DNA from: Ardenticatenaceae bacterium
GTDB taxonomy: Bacteria; Chloroflexota; Anaerolineae; Promineifilales; Promineifilaceae
Direction of reading: 5' to 3'
Length of the DNA stretch: 64,000 nucleotides
Assembly: GCA_011525915.1 (NCBI GenBank)
Contig: WYBM01000071.1
Location: 62,001 to 126,000, forward strand
Under the pieces are notes generated by a model that was not told the DNA's origin, did no database searches, and saw nothing but the letters and a program-made list of their open reading frames with translations. Positions within the stretch are counted from its first letter, which is position 1. Every line of letters begins with the position of its first letter. The translations under genes were made by a program, and so were the position numbers. Positions 50,001 through 59,150 of the stretch are shown in pieces.

Positions 50001-50936
50001 ATGAATGAAGAACGCAAACTTATTTTAACGATGCTGTCTGAAGGCAAGATTACCTCAGCCGAAGCCAGCCAACTGCTGGATGCCCTGGCTGCCAGCGAAG
50101 AAAAGGTGAGCGCAGTAACTGCTGTTGGTGTACCCTCTATGCCCCGGATGCCAAAAATGCCCAAAGCGCCGCGCCCGCCGCGCCCGGCCCCGCCGCCGCG
50201 GGTACACGGCCCGCATTTCGGCCATCACCGGCGCATCACCCCCGCCTATACCCGCGCTATGGCCGAGGTGGGTTTAGATGCCACCGAAGACGAACTGTGG
50301 GAACTGCAAATCCACAACGTCTCGCCAGGTTATGTGCGCCAACTGCATGAATTGGGTTTTGCCAACCTGACGGTAGCAGAGATTGTGCAACTGGCCATTC
50401 ACCACATTCGGCCGGAGCTTGTGCGTGACATCCACGCGCTGGGGTTAAATTTTGATATAGATGATCTGGTGCAGTTGGGCATTCATCACGTCCGCCCGGA
50501 CTATATCCGCCAGATGCAGGCGCTGGAGATGGGTGATCTGACGGTGGATGATGTGGTGCAGCTGGCCATTCATAATGTGCGGCCGGAACTGTTGCAAGAG
50601 GTGCACCAACTGGGGTTAAAAGGCCTGACGGTTGACGATGTGGTGCAGTTGGCCATTCACCAGGCCCAGCCTGAACTCCTGCACCAACTGCGCGCCCTGG
50701 GTTTTACCGATTATACCGTTGACGATGTGGTGCAGTTGAGTATTCATGGCGTTTCTCCGACCTATGCGGCGGAAATGCGAGCCCTGCTGCCCCAGCTCAC
50801 GGCCGCAGCGTTGGTAGACCTGCACATTCACAATGTATCACCCGGACTGGCCCGGCGGGCCAAAGAAGAAATGGGTGACAACCCTTCTGTTGATGCGTTG
50901 ATAGCGTGGCGCAATCACGGAGCGCCGGCAAACTAG
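50001..50936 (+). CDS. 29-residue-repeat protein with SHOCT-like N-terminus (repeat family B)
   Basis: 311 residues. The N-terminal module (RKLILTMLSEGKITSAEASQ) is shared with the two preceding proteins of the operon. A Met/Pro/Arg-rich linker (about 48-75) follows. Seven tandem units of 28-29 residues come next, LTVDDVVQLAIHNVRPELLQ in pattern, rich in IH-x-V-x-P. The same period and the same Val-x-Pro turn occur in the 49068 protein, so the two are diverged relatives. I recall comparable IHGVxPEFI repeats in uncharacterised proteins, including some fused to M56-type peptidases. No known activity. Confidence 0.85.
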   Translation: MNEERKLILTMLSEGKITSAEASQLLDALAASEEKVSAVTAVGVPSMPRMPKMPKAPRPPRPAPPPRVHGPHFGHHRRITPAYTRAMAEVGLDATEDELWELQIHNVSPGYVRQLHELGFANLTVAEIVQLAIHHIRPELVRDIHALGLNFDIDDLVQLGIHHVRPDYIRQMQALEMGDLTVDDVVQLAIHNVRPELLQEVHQLGLKGLTVDDVVQLAIHQAQPELLHQLRALGFTDYTVDDVVQLSIHGVSPTYAAEMRALLPQLTAAALVDLHIHNVSPGLARRAKEEMGDNPSVDALIAWRNHGAPAN

Positions 50937-50965
50937 AGGCGCGTCTAAAATCTAACGGCTCATTT

Positions 50966-51000
50966 TAGGTGGCGGGTGCCTCAAAGGTGCCCGTTGCCTA
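50966..51000 (+). terminator. Hairpin after the repeat-protein operon
   Basis: An imperfect stem around GGGTGCCT/AGGTGCCC with an outer TAGG/CCTA pairing, 30 bases after the stop of the last repeat gene. There is no T-run, so it is a weak intrinsic terminator or an RNA 3' end. Confidence 0.4.
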
Positions 51001-51158
51001 AACCCACGCCATAACAGCACTTCCCCGAAAAATGCCAGGATAGTGTTACAATAAATCATAGTGACTGATTGTTCAGACCCCCCGGCTGGCTTTGTACCTT
51101 GAGGTATGGTTGGCACCCGACCCTACCCACAGCCAGACAATAGACAGGAGGAACCTTC

Positions 51159-52502
51159 ATGCTTGTGATTATTAGTGATTTACACATGACCGATGGTACA
51201 ACTGGCACAACCATTGGCGCGGGAGCCTTTGAAGATTTTCGGGACCATCTGTATAACTTTGCCATCGATGCCTCTGAGCGGCCCGATGGCACATACCAAC
51301 CTATTGAAAGCATGGAACTGGTGCTGTTGGGAGATATATTTGACATCATCCGTTCCACACAGTGGACAGACGAACCAGCGGACAAAGTGCGGCCGTGGGA
51401 TGACCCTAATGACCAGGCAACCATTGCCAAGATCGAGGTTGTCACCAACGCTATCTTGTTGTTTAACCAGGAAGCGTTTGCCATTTTGAAGGGATTAACG
51501 GCTGATAACCCCATCACCGTGCCCACAAAACGCGGCGGAAAACAGCGCACGGCCGTGCCTATGCACATCTATTATGTTGTGGGCAACCATGATTGGTTTT
51601 TGCATCTGCCTGGTGCCCCCTACGAAGCCATTCGCCAGTCGATTCGTGATGCCCTGGGGCTGGCCAATCCCCCCGGCCCTTTTCCCCATGCCCCGGAACA
51701 CACACCCTGGCTCATGGAACTGTACCGTGCACACAACGTTTTTGCCCGGCACGGTGACATCTTTGATCCCTTTAATTATGATAAAAAAAAGGGGCGTAAC
51801 GCTGCCACCCTGGGTGATGCCCTGGTGGTAGAGGTGATCAACCGCTTCCCGCAAGAAGTCCGCAAACGTATGGGAAATACACTGCCAGAGCCGCTGTTAG
51901 AAGGGTTAAACGAACTGGCCAACGTACGGCCGTCGCTGCTGGTACCTGTGTGGATAAACTCGCTGCTGCAAAGCATGAAAATCCCTCAAGCGCAGGTCAA
52001 CCAGGTCAAAGAGATTTGGGATGAAATGGCCAATAACTTTCTCAAACTCAAATTTGTGCGGGAACAGGACAAGATGTTCCGTTTTGATGTGGTCGATGCC
52101 ATGGAAGTGGTTCTTAAATTGTATGACAACGTTTCGTTGGATACGGCCGCCAAAGCTGTGCGTTTTATCAACGATAAATTCTGGGGAGGCGAGTCCTCAT
52201 TTGCTGCCCAGGCACTGGAAGAACCGGCCTACAAGGAGCGCTGGGCGCAGCATATTGTCTATGGGCATACACATCATTATGAAATTGTGCCCCTGGACAA
52301 GATCTTTGTGGGTTATGATTCCCTCAACCAGTTTTACTTTAACTCTGGTACCTGGCATCCCGTCCATGCATTGGCGTTAGCCCATGAGCGATTTGTTTTC
52401 TTTAATGTGATGACGTTTATGGCGTTTTTTAAGAAACATGAACGTAAAGGACGGCCGTTTGAAACGTGGTCGGGCACATTGGGTGTGCGCTCCCACACAT
52501 AG
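51159..52502 (+). CDS. Calcineurin-like metallophosphoesterase
   Basis: 447 residues with the full dimetal motif set: IISDLHMTD (D-x-H) at the N-terminus, LLGDIFDI (GD-x-x-D), VVGNHDWF (GNHD) near residue 145 and VYGHTHHYE near 365. It is longer than the minimal fold because of a helical insert (about 225-345). The family covers phosphomonoesterases, phosphodiesterases and nucleases; the substrate is not evident. Cytoplasmic, no signal peptide. It converges with rocD. Confidence 0.88.
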   Translation: MLVIISDLHMTDGTTGTTIGAGAFEDFRDHLYNFAIDASERPDGTYQPIESMELVLLGDIFDIIRSTQWTDEPADKVRPWDDPNDQATIAKIEVVTNAILLFNQEAFAILKGLTADNPITVPTKRGGKQRTAVPMHIYYVVGNHDWFLHLPGAPYEAIRQSIRDALGLANPPGPFPHAPEHTPWLMELYRAHNVFARHGDIFDPFNYDKKKGRNAATLGDALVVEVINRFPQEVRKRMGNTLPEPLLEGLNELANVRPSLLVPVWINSLLQSMKIPQAQVNQVKEIWDEMANNFLKLKFVREQDKMFRFDVVDAMEVVLKLYDNVSLDTAAKAVRFINDKFWGGESSFAAQALEEPAYKERWAQHIVYGHTHHYEIVPLDKIFVGYDSLNQFYFNSGTWHPVHALALAHERFVFFNVMTFMAFFKKHERKGRPFETWSGTLGVRSHT

Positions 52503-52519
52503 TGCCCCCACAATGTACC

Positions 52520-52561
52520 GGGTGCGTCCATCACGGCCGTTACGCCTTGATGGACGCACCC
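52520..52561. terminator. Bidirectional terminator hairpin between metallophosphoesterase and rocD
   Basis: A perfect 14-bp inverted repeat (52520-52533 with 52548-52561) in the 69-base gap between two convergent genes. The loop contains one ACGGCCGT copy. No T-run, but the stem is very stable in both directions. Confidence 0.7.
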
Positions 52562-52571
52562 TTCACGGTGA

Positions 52572-53765
52572 TTAGGGCATCATGAGCACCGGCTCTACGT
52601 GGTCCATGGCCCAATCGATCTCATCTTTAGAGATGACCAGGGGAGGGGCAAACCGGATGACGTTGTCATGGGTTTCTTTACATAAAACGCCCCTTTCCTG
52701 CAAGGTTTCGCAGAAACGGCGGGCTTTTGTATGCAGTTCCACCCCAATAAACAACCCTTTTCCGCGTACTTCCTTGATGTGTTCGCTTTCAATACGTTCC
52801 AGCCGCCCTTTGAAATAAGCGCCGAGCTCTGCAGAGCGTTCCACCAACTTTTCTTCAACCATCACGTTGATCGCCGCCCGGGCAATGGCTGCCCCTAGCG
52901 GATTGCCACCAAAAGTGCTGCCGTGATCACCAGGGTGGAACAGCCCTAAAATGTCTCTGTCTGAAAGCACGGCCGATACCGGGTAATACCCACCGCTCAG
53001 CGCTTTACCGATGATGGTCATATCTGGTTTGACACCTTCATGCTGACAGGCAAACAGCTTACCCGTGCGGCCAAAGCCGGTCTGAATCTCGTCGGCCACA
53101 AACAAGACATTGTGTTCTTGACATACGTCGTAAGCCGCTTTAATGTACCCGGCGGGCGGAATAATGACGCCGCCTTCGCCCTGTATAGGCTCCATAAGGA
53201 AGGCGACGGTGTGGGGCGTGATGGCGGCTTTTAAGGCTTCAAGATCGCCATAGGGAATAAGTTTAAAGCCTGGTGCAAAGGGACCAAAGTGGCGTTTGTA
53301 TGCGGCCTCGCTGGAAAAGCCAACGACGGTGGTGGTACGGCCGTGGAAATTACCGTTACATACAATGATCTCTGCCTGATCATCGGGTACGCCTTTGATT
53401 TCATACCCCCACTTGCGGGCGGCCTTCACGGCCGTTTCCACGGCTTCAGCCCCCGTATTCATGGGTAGGGACATTTCGTAACCGGTAAGTTCGCACAACT
53501 CCTTTAAAAACGGCCCCATCTGGTCATTGCGGAAAGCCCGTGAGGTGAGTGTCACTTTCTGCATTTGCGAAATGGCCGCATCCGCGATTTTAGGGTGACA
53601 ATGCCCCTGATTCACCGCCGAATACGCTGCCAGGCAGTCCAGATACTTCTTGCCATCTACGTCATAGACCCACACCCCTTCGGCTTTTTCAATAACTACA
53701 TCTAAAGGATGGTAGTTATGGGCGCTATACGTTTCATCTAATTCAATAAAATGGTGACTCTTCAT
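52572..53765 (-). CDS. rocD: Ornithine--oxo-acid transaminase
   Basis: 397 residues, class III PLP aminotransferase. The N-terminal ETYSAHNYHPLDVV segment is characteristic of ornithine aminotransferases. ADEIQTGFGRTGK holds the PLP-pyridine Asp, and IGKALSGGYYPVSA holds the Schiff-base Lys. It converts ornithine and 2-oxoglutarate to glutamate semialdehyde and glutamate. The gene has its own promoter and a ~140-base leader with a terminator hairpin, so expression is likely regulated by attenuation. Confidence 0.93.
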   Translation of the reverse strand: MKSHHFIELDETYSAHNYHPLDVVIEKAEGVWVYDVDGKKYLDCLAAYSAVNQGHCHPKIADAAISQMQKVTLTSRAFRNDQMGPFLKELCELTGYEMSLPMNTGAEAVETAVKAARKWGYEIKGVPDDQAEIIVCNGNFHGRTTTVVGFSSEAAYKRHFGPFAPGFKLIPYGDLEALKAAITPHTVAFLMEPIQGEGGVIIPPAGYIKAAYDVCQEHNVLFVADEIQTGFGRTGKLFACQHEGVKPDMTIIGKALSGGYYPVSAVLSDRDILGLFHPGDHGSTFGGNPLGAAIARAAINVMVEEKLVERSAELGAYFKGRLERIESEHIKEVRGKGLFIGVELHTKARRFCETLQERGVLCKETHDNVIRFAPPLVISKDEIDWAMDHVEPVLMMP

Positions 53766-53818
53766 ACCAACACTCCTTGTGATTTAAAATGGGAATCGCG
53801 GTTCCTAAGATGAGCGAT

Positions 53819-53849
53819 CAAAAAAGCCTGATCAACAAGACCAGGCTTT
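53819..53849 (-). terminator. Terminator hairpin inside the rocD leader
   Basis: On the minus strand AAAGCCTG pairs with CAGGCTTT (53842-53849 with 53823-53830), and the U-rich end continues to TTTTTT. It lies 55-85 bases before the rocD ATG and after the rocD promoter, with no upstream gene to terminate, so it is a leader (attenuator) terminator. Confidence 0.65.
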
Positions 53850-53910
53850 GCTCAGACCCAAACCATAAGCGGCTAAGGGGTCATCTTTTCAAAGATTGTA
53901 TACGGCCGTA

Positions 53911-53939
53911 ATTATATGCGCATCCCTCAAAACTGTCTA
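53911..53939 (-). promoter_or_regulatory. Candidate sigma70 promoter of rocD
   Basis: On the minus strand TAGACA (53934-53939) and TATAAT (53911-53916) with a 17-base spacer, close to consensus. Transcription would start near 53903, inside or next to an ACGGCCGT copy, giving a ~140-base leader. Confidence 0.65.
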
Positions 53940-54095
53940 TCGGATTTAAGTCAGGGTACGTTGACCATTACCTGGCATTTCCTTATACTGAGCAGTGGGT
54001 GTGGCCTGGAGCAAGTCCCCATGCTGGTACATCACTTTTGGTACCTTCACGTTTTACCCATGCCCAAACTATGCAGCCATCTATGAGGAGTCATA

Positions 54096-56705
54096 GTGTT
54101 TCAAGCTATTCCAGATGACATTCAGCAGTTAGAGGCGCAGTTGTTGGCAGCCAGTGGTCCTCAACAAAAAATTGACCTGCTTAATGCTCTGGCCTGGGCA
54201 CTACGACGTACGGAATGGGATCGTGCCCAAGCCCTGGCCAGGGAAGCTGCCTTATTGGCCACTCAGGGAGCGTTTGGACGGCACCCCTATTTTAAGGGGT
54301 TGGCTGACAGCCTGGTGAATTTGAGCAGCATCAATGAGCGCCTGGGTCATTACCAGGCCGCCCTTTCGCAATCACAAGAAGCCTTAGCAAAATACAACAT
54401 TGTAGATAATGCCGTGGGCCGCGCCAGAGCTTTGGGGATTATCGGCTTTACGTATGCCCGCATGGGTAATTACCCTGATGCACTGGCTTATAAGCTGCAG
54501 CAGTTGGAACTGGCTGAACACCTGGATGATAAGGAACTGCAGGCAGACGCCCTCACCGGTATTGGCATGATTTACGGTGAATCTGGCGACGCAGCCCAGG
54601 CGTTGGTATATATCAAGCGAAATCTGGAACTTTATCGCGAATCAGGCAACAAGGGCGGGGAAGCGGCCATGTTAAACAACTGTGCTGCCGCCTCTTTCTA
54701 CCTGGGGCAGTATGACCAGGCCATTGACTACGGCCGTGACTGTGTAACGCTGTGCCGTGAAATTGGTAATGAACTCACAGAAGCCGGGGCGCTGGACAAC
54801 ATTGCCAACGCTTATGCTGCCCAGCATCAGTATGAAGAAGCCCTCAAGTATTACCAGCTTAATCTGCAAAAGGTGAAAAAAGTAAACCACCGTGAGCTGC
54901 TTGTGGAAACTCTCTATGGCCTGGGGCAGGTCTATAATCAAATGCAGGCGCCAGACCAGGCACTGCCTTACCTGCAAGAAGCCGCCCGGCTGGCTGAAGC
55001 GATCAATGCACACCGCAAGCAGTACTTATGCCACCAGGCGCTGGCCCAAGCCTATAAATTTAAGCATGACTTTCAAGCCGCCTTCTTGCATTACGAGCAG
55101 TTTCATCTACTGGAAAAAAGGGTGTTTAATGAAGAAACTGAAGGAAAACTCAAAAACCTGGAAGTGATTCATCGTACAGAAGCCGCTAAAAAAGAAGCCG
55201 ATATCTTCCGGATCAAGAATGAAGAGTTAGAGAACGAAATTAGAGAACGGGAACGGGCAGAGACAGCCCTGCGTCACGCTAAACAAGAGGCCGAAATGGC
55301 CAGAGAAGCCGCTGAAATTGCCAACCAAACCAAAAGTGAGTTCCTGTCTAACATGAGTCACGAACTGCGTACCCCGCTGAATGGTATTTTAGGCTATGCT
55401 CAGATTCTCAAGCGACACCACAACCTGAACCGGCAGCAGATGGAAGCGATCGATATTATTCACCAGAGTGGCGAACACCTGTTAACATTGATTAATGACG
55501 TCCTGGATATTTCCAAGATTGAAGCCGGAAAACTAGATCTACAACCAACGCACACTCATTTACCTGGCCTGCTAGATAATGTTATCCGTATCATGCACAT
55601 GCGGGCACAGCAGCAGGGCATTGCGCTGGTGTATACGGCCGTGACCCCCTTGCCCTCTGCCGTGGAGGCTGATGCCAAACGATTGCGCCAGGTCCTCATT
55701 AACCTGCTGGGCAATGCTGTTAAATTTACGCCGGCCGGTCAGGTTTCGCTGAAGGTGAGTAACCTGTCACCCATCGTCACTGAAGCCCGTCTCCGGTTTG
55801 AGGTAGTAGACACCGGTATCGGCATTGCTCCGGCAGACCTGGAAAGGATCTTTCTTCCTTTTGAGCAGGTCAGCCACGGTGAAGCCAGGGCCGAGGGCAC
55901 TGGTTTAGGCCTGGCCATCAGCCGGCAGCTGGTAGAGGCTATGGGCGGGCAATTACGTGCGGAAAGCCAGGTGGCACAGGGCAGCCGCTTCTGGTTTGAT
56001 GTGACCTTGCCGATGGGTGAGCTTACCCCAGAAGACCGCCAGGAAAGTACCATCACTGGTTACCAGGGGCCGCCCAAAAAAGTGCTTGTTGTGGATGACC
56101 GGGCCGATAACCGCTCTGTACTGGTGGACTTATTAACGCCGCTGGGCTTTATGATCAGCGAAGCTATAAACGGGCAGGAAGGCATAGAAAAAGCCCTCAA
56201 AGAAGAACCGGACATTATCTTTCTGGATTTAGTCATGCCTGTGATGACCGGCTTTGAAGTGGTGCAGAAATTGCGCCAGATTCCGGCCTTACAGCCCACT
56301 AAAATCATCGCTATTTCGGCCAGCGCTTTTGACAGCACCCAATGGCAAAGTATCGCCGCTGGCTGTGATGCCTTCCTCTCTAAGCCGGTGGATGCTGACT
56401 GGCTGTTACATTTGTTAGAGACAGAGCTGGGTCTGGTATGGACCTACGATGAGCCACCCAGGCCACAGATAGCCCCCCCCTCACCGCTGCCTGCCCCGCT
56501 CACACCTCCTCCACCCAAGGTACTGGAAACGTTTTACCAGTGGGCGCTGGTAGGTGACTTGCTGGCGATTGAAGCCTATCTGGTTGATGAAACCGTAGAC
56601 CCGGAATGGGATGCTTTTGCCCAGGAATTACGCCGGCTCATCAGCGCCTTTGCCGAGGAAGAAATCATTGCTTTATTAGAGCGTTTTTGCCAGGCGTCAG
56701 GGTGA
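54096..56705 (+). CDS. TPR-containing hybrid histidine kinase
   Basis: 869 residues, cytoplasmic. Residues ~1-340 are TPR repeats (for example NLSSINERLGHYQAALSQSQ), followed by a coiled coil (345-400). HisKA has FLSNMSHELRTPLNGILGY (phospho-acceptor H422). A HATPase domain and a receiver (KVLVVDDRADN, phospho-site D711 in IIFLDLVMP) follow, then a ~90-residue Pro-linked helical tail that may be an HPt-like or docking piece. The start codon is GTG 54096 behind GAGGAG. No membrane segment, so it likely senses an intracellular protein partner through its TPRs. Confidence 0.92.
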   Translation: MFQAIPDDIQQLEAQLLAASGPQQKIDLLNALAWALRRTEWDRAQALAREAALLATQGAFGRHPYFKGLADSLVNLSSINERLGHYQAALSQSQEALAKYNIVDNAVGRARALGIIGFTYARMGNYPDALAYKLQQLELAEHLDDKELQADALTGIGMIYGESGDAAQALVYIKRNLELYRESGNKGGEAAMLNNCAAASFYLGQYDQAIDYGRDCVTLCREIGNELTEAGALDNIANAYAAQHQYEEALKYYQLNLQKVKKVNHRELLVETLYGLGQVYNQMQAPDQALPYLQEAARLAEAINAHRKQYLCHQALAQAYKFKHDFQAAFLHYEQFHLLEKRVFNEETEGKLKNLEVIHRTEAAKKEADIFRIKNEELENEIRERERAETALRHAKQEAEMAREAAEIANQTKSEFLSNMSHELRTPLNGILGYAQILKRHHNLNRQQMEAIDIIHQSGEHLLTLINDVLDISKIEAGKLDLQPTHTHLPGLLDNVIRIMHMRAQQQGIALVYTAVTPLPSAVEADAKRLRQVLINLLGNAVKFTPAGQVSLKVSNLSPIVTEARLRFEVVDTGIGIAPADLERIFLPFEQVSHGEARAEGTGLGLAISRQLVEAMGGQLRAESQVAQGSRFWFDVTLPMGELTPEDRQESTITGYQGPPKKVLVVDDRADNRSVLVDLLTPLGFMISEAINGQEGIEKALKEEPDIIFLDLVMPVMTGFEVVQKLRQIPALQPTKIIAISASAFDSTQWQSIAAGCDAFLSKPVDADWLLHLLETELGLVWTYDEPPRPQIAPPSPLPAPLTPPPPKVLETFYQWALVGDLLAIEAYLVDETVDPEWDAFAQELRRLISAFAEEEIIALLERFCQASG

Positions 56706-56709
56706 GTAA

Positions 56710-56805
56710 GTAGGGGCGACTCTTGTGGTTGCCCGGAGCGGGGGCAGGCATAAGGCCTTCCTCTACAATAGGTCATAAAACTTCTAAAACAGAGTGCTTA
56801 GTACC
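56710..56805 (+). repeat. Interspersed REP/MITE-like repeat, copy 2
   Basis: About 96 bases starting with GTAGGGGCGAC and containing an imperfect partner CCTCTAC at 56760-56766, then the conserved flank GGTCATAAAA. It matches 11524-11617 in inverse orientation. It begins a few bases after the stop codon of the hybrid kinase. The rest of the 56706-57178 gap holds a candidate promoter and a long leader. Confidence 0.75.
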
Positions 56806-56839
56806 TTTTGCTTAGGACGAATGTCATGGGTAAGCTGTC

Positions 56840-56868
56840 TTGACAAAAATTTCATAAAAAACTACGAT
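56840..56868 (+). promoter_or_regulatory. Candidate promoter upstream of the subtilisin-like gene
   Basis: TTGACA at 56840-56845 and TACGAT at 56863-56868, 17 bases apart. It would give a ~300-base leader before the protease start. The leader contains a G-run/C-run followed by TTTTTTT near 56920-56955, which may be a weak terminator. I recognise no riboswitch in it. Confidence 0.4.
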
Positions 56869-57178
56869 CACTTAGCTTTAATTTTGGTGTGAAGTATTGT
56901 TAATCACAGCATGTGGATGGAGCGGGGGGTCGTTTTCCCGGCACAGTTTTTTTACTACTAGCTGATTAAGCAAATCAGATCCAAGCAGAGAAACTTTTGG
57001 TATTGGAGCCGCCCCAAACACACTTCGCTTAAAGAACAATCAACTTACTTTCATTGTATTGGTTTTAGTCAATCCACCGTTCTAATTGTGGCATAACCTT
57101 TTCTGGTCGACTGGCATCGATAGTTTGCACTGCCAGTGAGCATCCAGGTTGGCCAAACCGACAATGGAGAAAGTTAAC

Positions 57179-59128
57179 ATGTTCATCCGTCGCCAGTTTT
57201 TATTACTGTTGATCCTCTTAGGGGTGCTAAGCGAGGTTCGTTCCCCGTTTTATGCATTTAACTCCACGGCCGTACACACCCACTCTGCCCTTGTCAGCCT
57301 GGCCCACCAGGCGCCGCACCACACCGTAGCCATCATCGTGCAAAAAACAGAGGCTTCCCGGCAAGCCGAGGCCCTGGTAACCCGCCTGGAAGGCACCGTA
57401 ACCAGAGATTTATCGCTCATAAACGCTTTTGCGGCCACCTTACCGGCAAAGCATGTACTGGCAGTAGCCAGCCACCCGGCCGTGAAGTGGGTTTCGTTAG
57501 ATGCCCCCGTACACCAGTCGGGTAGTGCTCCGCAGACCCTGCGTGATGAATTTAACAACGTCGCTTACAACAACAATGATGGCACGGCCGTGTGGGCGAG
57601 CGCATGGGTGGAAGGGGGTGAAACAAATGGGCCAGCCGCCGGCCACGTAAAGATCACACAAAACCAGCTGCGTGTCCATAAAGAAGGTAAGAGCCTGCAG
57701 CGGAGCGCAAACCTGGGGGCAGCAACACATGCCATGCTCAGCTTTGAGATGCGCCGCCAAAACTTGCAGAGTGCAGACGACTATGTTGCCCTACAAATGT
57801 CCCCTGATAATGGCGCATCTTGGGTGGAAGTGGCGCGCTACCAGGGGCCGGCTGATGATAGCATGCTGCAACCCGTGAGTTATGACGTGTCTGCTTACGC
57901 TGCGGCAAACACATGGGTGCGTTTTGTCACGGGCCCGGCATTCCAACATGGCTTTTTGTTTGTAGATAATGTGGAAATTGCTTACGTTACCGTCGACCAC
58001 GACCATTTAGAGGCCATGAATGTCACTTCCCTATGGCCTGCTCCCGCCAATTTGCAAGGGCAGGGAGTGACGGTAGCTGTGGTAGATAGTGGCATTAGCG
58101 CACACGCTGACCTGAACGGCCGTATCCTGACCCAGGCCGTCTTTAACAGCACCAGTCCTGGCCCTGAAGATTTTTATGGTCACGGCACGCACGTGGCCGG
58201 CCTCATTGGCGGCAGTGGCAGCTACTCTGCTGGCACGTTCCAGGGGGTGGCGCCTCAAGTGAATCTGGTCGATGTCAAAGTGCTGGACAGCACCGGTGCA
58301 GGCAGCACCTCTGATGTGATTGCCGGTTTGCAGTGGGTTTATGAAAACAAGGACACTTATAACATTCGTGTGGTCAACCTCTCTTTCAACAGCAGTGTGG
58401 CTGAATCCTACCATACCAGCCCGCTGGATGCCGCCGTAGAGGTTCTCTGGTTTAATGAAATTGTGGTTGTCGTTGCCGTTGGGAATAATGGTAATGATGG
58501 TTACCTGTACCCCCCAGCGAACGATCCGTTTGTCATGACGGTGGGTGCGGTAGATAACCAGGACACGGCCGTACGCAGCGATGATGTCCTGGCTTCATAT
58601 TCGGCTTATGGTGTTATTGACGGTGGTCTGGCCAAGCCAGATCTGGTTGCCCCTGGTGTCAGCCTGATCAGCTTGCTCTCCGGTGACAGCGCCATGCCCA
58701 CCACACATCCGGCACATCTGATACAGGGGCCCTACAGCAGTCGCTATGTACGGTTGTCTGGCACCTCTATGGCTGCGGCCGTCACCTCTGGCGCCGTCGC
58801 CCTGCTGCTGCAAGACGAACCCACCCTTAATCCTGATCAGGTAAAGTATCGCCTTATGGCCACGGCCGCCCCTTTTGCCGGCCCGGCACCAGGCAGCACT
58901 GGGGCGGGCTACCTGGACGTGGCCGCGGCCGTAAATGGCACCACTACGACCACCGCTAACACCGGCGTTGAAGCCAGCCAACTGCTGTGGACGGGGTCTG
59001 ATCCTGTCAACTGGGGTTCTGTGAATTGGAGCAGCGTCAACTGGAGCAGCGTCAACTGGAGCAGTGTCAATTGGAGCAGCGTCAACTGGAGCAGCGTCAA
59101 CTGGAGCAGCGTCCGCTGGGACGATTAG
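57179..59128 (+). CDS. Secreted subtilisin-like (S8) serine protease with VNWSS tail
   Basis: 649 residues: signal peptide (to about 25), an I9-like propeptide (about 45-110), a ~150-residue beta-rich insert (jelly-roll-like, 120-275), then the S8 catalytic domain. Triad: D303 (VAVVDSGI), H335 (GHGTHVAG) and S530 (SGTSMAA), with oxyanion Asn in AVGNNG. The C-terminus is seven VNWxS pentapeptides ending VRWDD, probably a surface-attachment or stalk element. The ATG at 57179 is preferred over 57149 because of its spacing from GGAG. A receiver-kinase gene starts 22 bases downstream. Confidence 0.9.
   Translation: MFIRRQFLLLLILLGVLSEVRSPFYAFNSTAVHTHSALVSLAHQAPHHTVAIIVQKTEASRQAEALVTRLEGTVTRDLSLINAFAATLPAKHVLAVASHPAVKWVSLDAPVHQSGSAPQTLRDEFNNVAYNNNDGTAVWASAWVEGGETNGPAAGHVKITQNQLRVHKEGKSLQRSANLGAATHAMLSFEMRRQNLQSADDYVALQMSPDNGASWVEVARYQGPADDSMLQPVSYDVSAYAAANTWVRFVTGPAFQHGFLFVDNVEIAYVTVDHDHLEAMNVTSLWPAPANLQGQGVTVAVVDSGISAHADLNGRILTQAVFNSTSPGPEDFYGHGTHVAGLIGGSGSYSAGTFQGVAPQVNLVDVKVLDSTGAGSTSDVIAGLQWVYENKDTYNIRVVNLSFNSSVAESYHTSPLDAAVEVLWFNEIVVVVAVGNNGNDGYLYPPANDPFVMTVGAVDNQDTAVRSDDVLASYSAYGVIDGGLAKPDLVAPGVSLISLLSGDSAMPTTHPAHLIQGPYSSRYVRLSGTSMAAAVTSGAVALLLQDEPTLNPDQVKYRLMATAAPFAGPAPGSTGAGYLDVAAAVNGTTTTTANTGVEASQLLWTGSDPVNWGSVNWSSVNWSSVNWSSVNWSSVNWSSVNWSSVRWDD
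59006..59119 (+). repeat. Tandem 15-bp coding repeat (VNWSS)
   Basis: Seven and a half in-frame copies of a 15-base unit (GTCAACTGGAGCAGC with few third-position changes) at the 3' end of the protease gene. Near-identity at the DNA level suggests recent expansion by slippage. Confidence 0.85.
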
Positions 59129-59150
59129 GGTGCTGGTCACCACCAGGAAG

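Noticed and set aside
59006..59119. CRISPR or non-coding tandem repeat
   Set aside because: The 15-base units are in frame and encode the VNWSS tail of the protease.
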